Assembly: GCA_015847255.1 (NCBI GenBank)
Contig: JADLZK010010882.1
Coordinates: 124,001-188,000 of the forward strand
Reading direction: 5' to 3'
Origin: Hyparrhenia diplandra
Lineage: Eukaryota > Streptophyta > Magnoliopsida > Poales > Poaceae
DNA: 64,000 nucleotides
A program made the position numbers and the translations under genes. Each line of letters opens with the position of its first letter. Position 1 is the stretch's first letter. Positions 57,427 to 64,000 of this stretch are shown here, in pieces. The notes beneath the pieces are model-generated. The model did not search any database. It worked only from the letters and a program-made list of their open reading frames with translations, and was not told the origin of the DNA.

Positions 57427-57999
57427 TAAGCAATGTGAGGATGCCAACCTGTCCCGACCAGGCTGCCGGCGTGCCAACCCGAACTTGGTATTGGTTCCTA
57501 CATGAACTCTCACTATAGGATGATATGTACATGCACATTTGTGGACTCACGTATACATATTTGTTAGTAATAAGCGACCGGGTAGTGTAATCTCTATTAC
57601 TGAATAATATACATTTTTGTATCACCTGGTAGATGATTATTTTAGTCTTTTTCGGTGTAGAAAAATACAGGAGAGGTTACCTGAGCTTGTAGCTTTGATT
57701 GATTAGTTAGATAGGGTATGTGTTGTAGTAATTAACCAATCTATACAATTTTTGTCTACAAAAGATTTGTCATCTAAGTTCTAAGTTTCAAGGACTTAAA
57801 ATTGTGTGATTGTTTGCATGGTCACACCTATGAGCTACCAATTGCATATGGGCTCGCCATAAGCAATAAAAAATATTAGGGCCCATTTGAGTGCAACAAT
57901 TTCAAACATACTCCATGGAAAGTTTATGCTATAGTAAATTCAATTTCACAAAACAAACTTATAGAGTATAAAAATACACATGTTCCAAACATGGTCCTA

Positions 58000-58002
<3 letters not shown>

Positions 58003-58034
<32 letters not shown>
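58003..58034. repeat. (TC)n microsatellite
   Basis: Sixteen perfect TC units. Confidence 0.95.
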
Positions 58035-58036
<2 letters not shown>

Positions 58037-58207
58037 CTTCCAACTCTCCACCTCGTGCTCTTCGTATTGGATAGAAACACAAAATTTCATGACTCTACCC
58101 TCTATAATCCATCTAGGGTTTACACATGGTGCCTAAACAACCATCAGAAATTTTGGATTACAGTAGAGACCTCTCAACCAATGAACCCCTCAGACCCCAC
58201 CAACAAG

Positions 58208-58226
58208 CACACACACACACACACAC
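58208..58226. repeat. (CA)n microsatellite
   Basis: Nine and a half perfect CA units. Confidence 0.95.
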
Positions 58227-58340
58227 TACTATAGAAATCTTAGCAAGAGACATGCATACTCAAATTACCAAGGTGGGCAACCCAAACGCCTCAGACAAAA
58301 AACGTGGACAAGCCCAACGAGCCTATCCACACTACTAGAA

Positions 58341-59567
58341 CTTTTTGGGATCTAGCATCATTGGATCCATGTGCTCGCGTCCGCCTTCGGGGACGTATGG
58401 TTGGGCCGGATTTATGGGACGACCGCAGACGTTAATCTCCCTAAATCGAGTGTCATTCACTTGAACAACTTAGTTTAAGCAAACCAACCTCGGTGACTCT
58501 CTAGGAGCGCACTAAGCAACTCCTCTTATAGGATTAGGTTGAGTATCATACCACAATAGCCTCCACAATCCAAGATTACCTCTCATCGATCATTGAAGCA
58601 CTTAATAATTCAGCGAAACCTATATTACAAGTATTGCTGGTTATGATAAGCTAATCATATAACATGAGACTAGATGTTGTCTGAACCAAACCACCCTCTT
58701 ACCAATACCTCTATACTCCAAAACAATTATATAACTATTAACTAGTGGTCACCTTGTCCATGACATTGTCACCGCAGCTTGGACAACACATGCCCACTTC
58801 GCCAAGAACGACGGGGTCAGATGGACACCACTGTCCTAGACCTGCAAAACAACTTAATGGAAGCACCGTGAGTACATTGCGCATCAGGGACTTAATTCTG
58901 ACATATAATGTATAGTGGATGCAAAAGGGTAATTAATAGTCATTTGAATACTTGCGGAAAAGTGATGAAGTAGCTTAAAGAGTGACATGCCATGTTCCAA
59001 ATACGTAGGATGTTATTAACCAAGTATCACTTATTGCTCATAGTTCAAACTCGGTAGAGGTGTACAACCGTATCCACACGGAAGAATGGAACTAACTACT
59101 ATACATCCTGCACAAGAGTTAGGGTTGCCCCACATCACTACCAATATGGTTCTCAAGGGTTCATTTTCCGGGAGTGAAGGGGGTTTGAGCCCGGCGGTGT
59201 TGTAATGATCCGGGGTAGTGTATTAATGCTTGCTATCATGTAGGTTTCTTATGCAAGCATATATATAACAAGTCTTCAGCTAAAACAATATTATCAGTTG
59301 GCCTCATAGGTACATATTGAGTCGATGGACAAAGTATATAGAAAGAGATACCTTATTTAATAACAATCAACATCAGCATGATGACTTGCCAGCTTAGAGT
59401 GCACTTCTCTCTTGAAAAATGATATGAGTCACAAGAGAAATGTGCTACTTCGCAGGAGGAGGTTATTTGACACTTGGAGGCTGGTTTTGATAAGCTGAGT
59501 TGAGAAGTCAAACATATGTTGAGTTAGCTAAACCTTGAATAAGAAATAAGCACCACAATGTTTACTC
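58341..59567. other. Intergenic sequence, no gene recognised
   Basis: Starts after a CACTACTAGAA sequence at 58330, and a TAGTG at 59216-59220 could be read as a CACTA pair, but the ends do not match well and the flanking trinucleotides differ. No coding structure. Confidence 0.4.
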
Positions 59568-59771
59568 ATGTGTTCCCAAGAGGTCGTTGAGGAGCCAATA
59601 TCATTTAAAGTACCTCCATATTTAAAAGGCCCGACACTTAAAAGATCAAAAAGTGTACTAGAAGGTGGAAATAAAAATCCTTCGAGAAACAAAAAAAAGA
59701 AGGAAAGAAGAATGCTCCAAGAACTAAAAAGAAGAAAGGATATGCATATTAACTTGGGTGTGATCTACTAA
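59568..59771 (+). CDS. Hypothetical Lys/Arg-rich fragment
   Basis: An ATG at 59568 opens 67 codons including PISFKVPPYLKGPTLKRSKS and NKNPSRNKKKKERRMLQELK. The basic composition and the 'VPPYLKGP..KRSK..LEGGNKN' order resemble the C-terminal region of FAR1/MULE-derived proteins, but I am not sure. The frame is short and no exons are seen around it, so it may be a remnant. Confidence 0.25.
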   Translation: MCSQEVVEEPISFKVPPYLKGPTLKRSKSVLEGGNKNPSRNKKKKERRMLQELKRRKDMHINLGVIY

Positions 59772-60818
59772 TTCTCACTAGATACCAACTCATTAGTTTG
59801 CACATGTCTAAGGTAGATGAATCAAGGCAATCATCCAACATAAAATTATCTAGAACTTCAAATAATATGTAAGATCAACAAAACCCTAGATTTCCATCGG
59901 TAACAATTTATTTCAGTTCAGTAAAAGCCCTTTTTTTCATCCTGAGAGTATAGATTGCTATAGGGGCACATCGACTCGGCTGCTACTGCAATTGCTACAA
60001 CATTGGAAACAAGCAATATGATGATGCCATTTGGAGATAACTCCATGAACATGCAACCAATCCAAGGAGAATTTACAAATCTCTTCAAGTTCATCATAAA
60101 GTGCCTACTTCTCGTCAGTTAGAATTTGATGGATAAAATGATGATTCATGTGCTATTCTCCGTGCACTTTACAACTTGATGTAAGCAAGGAGCCAACAAG
60201 ATGTAGGCTTTTTTCATTTCTATTGATATTGATATACTGCTACACATATACAAATCCTCTATCATCTTTTACTATTGTCTGTTTTTTTTTATTTTCGCCG
60301 GAAAGTTCCTTGGTTTAGCATGCAGTCCTGTATCGAGGGATTAAAATGTAGAGGCACTGCATGAACTCTCTGTGGAAAATGCATGCAGCATCATAACTCT
60401 AATTCAAGATATCAATAGCTTCTTAGCATCGAATCAGTTCGAACGCTGACAGAATCTGGTACACCAACCAGGCCACTCCAGAGCATCTGTCCTTTTATAT
60501 GAACTCTCAGCTCATATTTTACTATTTTAAAGCCATCATTTTTTTTTATTTGACAACAAACACTATTTTATTTAAACAGCATCAACATGTTAGGACCACT
60601 ACAATGTCAATTGTTACGGACAGAAGAGGAATTGCTAATGTGCACTGGTCTCTTAATGTCCTCCTCTTGGGTCCAAATGATTCCCAGCCGATGGCAGCAA
60701 CTTTTTGCAAACGAGCAATCAAAGAAAAGGTCAAGGTTTCATGCACCTTGTCCGAACAGAGGACACAGAAGCAATCTGGGGAGACATTGAAATTCCTTCT
60801 AGCGAGAGGCTGAGTCTT
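59772..60818. other. AT-rich intergenic sequence
   Basis: No gene recognised. A plus-strand open frame 60499-60813 has no domain and no supporting splice structure. Confidence 0.45.
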
Positions 60819-60835
60819 GCATGGCTTCCTTTATG

Positions 60836-60985
60836 TTTTTGACCGAAGTCAGCAAGGGAAACCCTAGCCTATTTTTTTATTTTTTTAATAATACAAGTCT
60901 GTTTAAATTCGCTCTCACGGAGAGTCGAACCCAGGTCTGCTGGGTGCCACTTAGGTGCCCTAACCACTAGGCTAGAGACCCTTTG
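60836..60985 (-). mobile_element. tRNA-derived SINE
   Basis: On the minus strand it begins GGGTCTCTAGCCTAGTGG with a pol III A box (TAGCCTAGTGG, 60974-60964) and a B box (GGGTTCGACTCTCC, 60932-60919), then a non-tRNA body with an A/T-rich stretch (ttattaaaaaaat). Flanks GCATGGCTTCCTTTATG (60819-60835) and GCTTGGCTTGCTTTATG (60986-61002) match in 15 of 17 positions, a plausible old target duplication. The tRNA-like part cannot fold into a full cloverleaf, so it is not a tRNA gene. Confidence 0.75.
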
Positions 60986-61436
60986 GCTTGGCTTGCTTTA
61001 TGTAGATATTCTGTGGAGGTTGGACCTAGGTATTCATGATGTAAATTCTGAAAAACAACGTTAGTCATTGTGTATCCATGGCCCATATTTTCAGTTGTCA
61101 CAATGTGCTGCAGCATGTAATTTACCTGCGATCTGTGAAGTCTACTTGCCTCAAATGGAGCATGATTTAGTTTTCCCTGCATGAGAACTGATTGTCCTTC
61201 GTCTTTCAGAGTTCCCACCATTACTTATTTTTTCATGAATGAATTCAAAGTGTCAAACTATACTCTTATTTAGCCTTCAACAGAAACCAGCAGACAGTTT
61301 TGTTCCAAAATTGGTGTGATTTAAATTTTGCACGGTTTAGCCCTGCACTAGATGCCATATGTTCTCTGTTTGCCGAGAGAAACCATCAGAACACAATTGC
61401 TCTTAGTTTATGCTTTGCTTCCTATCAAAATAGAGC
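60986..61436. other. Intergenic sequence
   Basis: Minus-strand open frame of 84 codons (60967-61221) overlaps the SINE start and has no known domain. Nothing else seen. Confidence 0.4.
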
Positions 61437-61535
61437 AGTCTTCACACCTGCAGCTCGGCCTGTCAGGCGTACTTTCACAGTGTGGCCAACGATCTTGATG
61501 AACTCAAGCTCGCCACCTCCTTTGCCAGCAAGGTA
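61437..61535 (-). pseudogene. Chloroplast NifU-like (NFU) gene fragment
   Basis: 33 minus-strand codons read YLAGKGGGELEFIKIVG and then HTVKVRLTGRAAGVKT. They match the second NifU-like domain of plant plastid NFU1-3 proteins (pattern 'YL.G..G.LE...I..P.VKVR.TGPAAGVMT'), which help assemble Fe-S clusters in plastids. The invariant 'GPAAGVM' reads GRAAGVK here. A stop precedes the first residue and another follows three codons after the last, so neighbouring exon parts are missing. It is an isolated pseudogene exon. Assignment from memory of the family pattern. Confidence 0.6.
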
Positions 61536-62780
61536 TCATGGTCTAGTCTCAGCTAGTACCTGAAATTTGGTTTAAAGGAATCACCACTACATTCAATATC
61601 CCTCTTAGTAGAGCATTGTTAATCTCTAAAGATGGTAAAACATATAATGGTGTAACTAGTGTAAAATGTAGCCAGAAGAAGGCAAAGTAAAATGTGCAAA
61701 TAACCATTGTCATGTTAGTAATAGAAAAATCTCACTTGATCATAAATTAAACAAGATGTTTTCTCAATTCAGATGCAAAGTTTTGGATACGCTCCTCGTT
61801 CCTACAAAATAAAATTTGACCAATTTCAGTATTTCATACCTCATATTTATATAAACAGGACTTGGAACAGGAAGTGTGTTGCTTCAGGTATAGAGTTCAA
61901 AGGCAAAAGATTCAATTGAAACCATGTAGTTTCAAAATGCAAGTCCAAAAGAATCTGCAAATGTTCCTAGAACTACTACCAAGCATTTAAGTTGCACAAA
62001 CTAATGGTCTGAGATCAGCTATCAATCAGAGAAAAAAATCAGTCCCAAGCGGTGCTGGGCCTATCAGCCATTTACAGTTGAATGAGCCTTCAGATTAAAG
62101 CGACCGTATCTATGTTTACATCATCTAGTAGTGCGTTTACAAGATTCATTTCAGAATAATAAAACAAAACAAGCCTGCACGTTGGTAAATACCTTTTGAA
62201 CATTTCCTTCATTTAGCTTGCTCCATCTCCTTGTCCGCAACACGTTCAACTGCGCTGGGATGTCCTCCATCTAGCGCAACTGAATGCTCATCTTCATCGT
62301 TGTTGCCGAAGCTGCATCTGCACGCCACATGCCACTATGCCAGATCCGGTTGCACATGACGCAATTTCGACCAGCTGCCCGCCAGCTTGCCACTGCCGCC
62401 CTTGCTCGCCGAAGCCACCCGCCTCTGTTGCGCACGACGCCTTGACCTGCCTGCAGCTGCTTGCCTCAACGTTTGATGTTGTTGCTGTCGGTGGCCGTCT
62501 GGAGCAGAAATGCCGCCAGTCTCCATGGGATCAGGCAGATGAGGTACAGCGGCCGTCGCCACATCGGAGGGGCGGGGATTAGTCCTGAAGCACGGCGACG
62601 CGTAGGTGGTTCAGCCCATGCCTTCCGATAGAAAGCACACTAACGGCGTGTGCCTGTGGACGTTGGTGGCCTGAGATAGTAATTAGCAGGGAAACAGTGG
62701 AAGGTTACTTCAAGAGAGGTGCAATTCCAAGCGTCACATAGAGGAATCGGGTCTCTCAGATAAAGGGAGGACCGGGTCTC
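61536..62780. other. Intergenic sequence with a GC-rich possible first exon
   Basis: AT-rich to 62200, then a GC-rich island (62240-62620). On the minus strand a frame from 62562 begins MATAAVPHLPDPMETGG and stays open for 75 codons. It is upstream, in minus sense, of the NFU fragment and might be the old first exon, but sequence similarity does not support this directly. Confidence 0.3.
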
Positions 62781-62904
62781 TCAAAATTTTCCTCTGTGAT
62801 TCCTCGCTGGATGCCAGGGCAGGCCACTCGGCATCTCGATCTCAAAGGCAGCTTGAAAGGTATAGCTAGCGTATAGGGTAGGTAGGCTGTACGCAAGCGA
62901 TGAC

Positions 62905-62912
62905 CCACGTGG
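62905..62912 (+). promoter_or_regulatory. G-box (CCACGTGG) in defensin-like gene 2 promoter
   Basis: A perfect G-box core about 170 bp upstream of the ATG, within a block conserved between the two gene copies (gatgacccacgt). G-boxes bind bZIP/bHLH factors and often confer stress or hormone response in plants; activity here is inferred. Confidence 0.45.
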
Positions 62913-62970
62913 AGCCAAATCGCTGGAGATGCTTCCAACGCTAATGTGATGTTGCATTGGCGTGGCTAGT

Positions 62971-62983
62971 GTATATATAAATT
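62971..62983 (+). promoter_or_regulatory. Putative TATA box of defensin-like gene 2
   Basis: 'gtatatataaatt' about 100 bp before the ATG. Confidence 0.55.
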
Positions 62984-63077
62984 GTTGTACTTCTCGCTAG
63001 CTGTATATCCACCAATCTACTTGCTCATTCTTTTCTTCATCAACGCACAAAAGCTACCACCAAGAAAAAAACAACCA

Positions 63078-63479
63078 ATGACGCCTTCAGGAAACAATAC
63101 CTCTATGGTTGTGTTCCTAATTTTCATCGTGGCTGCGGGTACGTCTCTACACATATATGTATGATCTACTGAAAATATAAAACTTATATAAAATGGTTGT
63201 TTTGAACAAACTTTGGGCTTTCTCTTGTGCGTGCAAGTATGTTCAATGCCTGCTGCATGGGCGCGATCGCAAAATTTGCATCCATGGAGTGTTTGCCGGC
63301 ACCCGAGCGCCACGTATCAAGGACCGTGCTTTCCTACTGAGCTCCAATGCGATGACGTATGCCAAGCTGAAAGCCCCCTCAACATTTACGGCTATTGTGA
63401 TAAAAACTTTATGTGCTACTGCTACACCCGATGCTCCTCTAAGATTGTTGCTGCTGCTAGTGCTCCAATCCAGCCATGA
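63078..63479 (+). CDS. Defensin-like secreted cysteine-rich peptide 2
   Basis: Two exons: 63078-63138 and 63238-63479, with a 99-bp GT-AG intron (gcg|gtacgt ... caag|tatg) at the same position and phase (phase 1) as gene 1. The 100-aa product starts MTPSGNNTSMVVFLIFIVAAG, a secretion signal. The mature part has exactly the eight defensin cysteines, C-x10-C-x6-C-x3-C-x11-C-x5-C-x-C-x3-C, plus one Cys just after the signal peptide. The pre-domain spacer is longer than in gene 1 (18 residues, WARSQNLHPW). QGPC and YGYC keep the conserved glycines. The C-terminal tail SSKIVAAASAPIQP resembles that of gene 1. AATAAA at 63497-63502 is a likely poly(A) signal. It is probably the more canonical, functional copy. 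Confidence 0.88.
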
Positions 63480-64000
63480 TCTTCCTCCATACCTAAAATA
63501 AAGTGGATTTGGAAAAGGCTTGGGTCAAACAATGAAAATATAAATCATGAACCGTATTATTTTATAGAAATCATGACTTTATTTTTTTGCATGTAGAAAG
63601 TATTTTTTATCTTTTATGTACTACACAAATGCCCATTGCACGGAATATAATAATGATATGGTAAATTAAGTGCGAGCGTGTGTTTTTTTAAATAGTATGA
63701 ACTCCGCCCGTTCCTCCCACTAGAATTAGAAATAATATGAGGATACCTACCCGTCCCGACAAGGCTACCGATCGTACCAGACGCGAACACAGATTTCGCT
63801 CCAACATGAACTCTCACTACACGATATGAGCGGTACATGTTTGTGTACTGAGTATACATATTTGTTACTAGGTCACCAGGTGGTCTAATTTTCATACAGG
63901 AGTTTGGCTTGGTTTGTATCAAGGCCAATGGGGTCAACTGCAACCTACTAAATACCTGGAGAGATAGCTATGTTTAGTACAATCATTTTCTGTTTGGGCA

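Larger units (their letters stand above)
55951..57610 (+). repeat. Segmental duplication carrying defensin-like gene 1
   Basis: Aligns with 62790-63900. Shared upstream blocks: 'gcatct.cgatctc..aa', 'gcgatgacccacgt.cagcc' and 'gatgct.ac.a.gcta.tg.gatgt.gcatt'. Then come the whole gene, and downstream 'aatatggtaa.ttaagt.cgagc', 'gaggat.ccaacc.gtcccgac.aggct' and 'catgaactctcacta'. The copies are about 6.8 kb apart in direct orientation. Copy 1 contains an extra MITE. Confidence 0.85.
57611..58340. other. Intergenic sequence with microsatellites
   Basis: A (TC)16 microsatellite occupies 58003-58034, and a (CA)9 run 58208-58226. Short open frames here have no domain. Confidence 0.6.
62790..63900 (+). 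repeat. Segmental duplication carrying defensin-like gene 2
   Basis: Partner of 55951-57610. It lacks the MITE and some small insertions of copy 1. Homology is visible from about 100 bp before the G-box to 'gtatacatatttgttac' (63853). Confidence 0.85.

Noticed and set aside
58330..59220. Possible 0.9-kb CACTA element (CACTACTAGAA ... GGGGTAGTG)
   Set aside because: Inner terminal sequences do not match beyond CACTAC, and the flanking trinucleotides (CCA and TAT) differ.
60900..60985. tRNA gene on the minus strand
   Set aside because: A and B boxes are present, but the sequence cannot form a complete cloverleaf with an acceptor stem and continues into a SINE body.
1..64000. CRISPR arrays, bacterial operons, phage or defence systems
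   Set aside because: No regularly spaced short repeats and no prokaryotic gene organisation; introns, CACTA, SINE and LTR elements indicate a plant nuclear genome.

Overview
The window looks like an intergenic, transposon-rich stretch of a grass (Poaceae) nuclear genome. The evidence is nested LTR retrotransposons with tRNA-Met-type primer sites, CACTA transposons with CACTACTAC ends, a Tourist-like MITE with TAA target duplications, a tRNA-derived SINE, and two intron-containing defensin-like genes. I see no bacterial operons, CRISPR array or rRNA. The species cannot be fixed from the sequence.

Layout. 0-4 kb: the tail of a locally duplicated segment (copy A), a GC-rich Mutator-like insertion with a 9-bp target duplication, a CACTA end, and a small non-autonomous copia element with a truncated 5' LTR. 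4-8 kb: AT-rich sequence with an alcohol-dehydrogenase-like exon remnant and other exon-like pieces on the minus strand. 8.03-16.01 kb: a solo gypsy-type LTR (about 1.74 kb once the insert is removed) that is itself interrupted by a 6.24-kb LTR-like block with TGTAACA/TGTTACA ends. 16-20.5 kb: GC-rich sequence with a 91-bp tandem repeat, a second CACTA end, and a minus-strand gypsy gag remnant with its 5' LTR.

20.6-33.4 kb: two further copies (B and C) of the duplicated segment. Copy B is split by an 8.3-kb CACTA element (21161-29483, TSD TCA) that carries no recognisable transposase. That element holds about 500-bp tandem repeats, an inverted pair of related segments and duplicated small gene-like units. 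Copy C alone keeps an 83-codon open reading frame of unknown function.

33.7-54.6 kb is almost all LTR retrotransposon: a truncated gypsy LTR; a minus-strand Sirevirus-like copia element with 5' LTR and gag but no visible pol; a solo gypsy LTR with perfect GCCAC target duplications; the 3' end of another copia element; and a plus-strand copia element with 5' LTR, primer site, gag, protease, integrase and reverse transcriptase, all interrupted by stops and cut off inside RT.

54.6-64 kb is the only region with convincing host genes. Two defensin-like secreted peptide genes (56308-56680 and 63078-63479) lie in the same orientation inside a segmental duplication about 6.8 kb apart. Copy 1 has since gained a MITE that copy 2 lacks. 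Between them lie microsatellites, a SINE and an isolated fragment of a chloroplast NifU-like (NFU) gene. The defensin peptides would be secreted and are the only features here likely to have a direct host function; nearly everything else is transposon sequence or gene debris.
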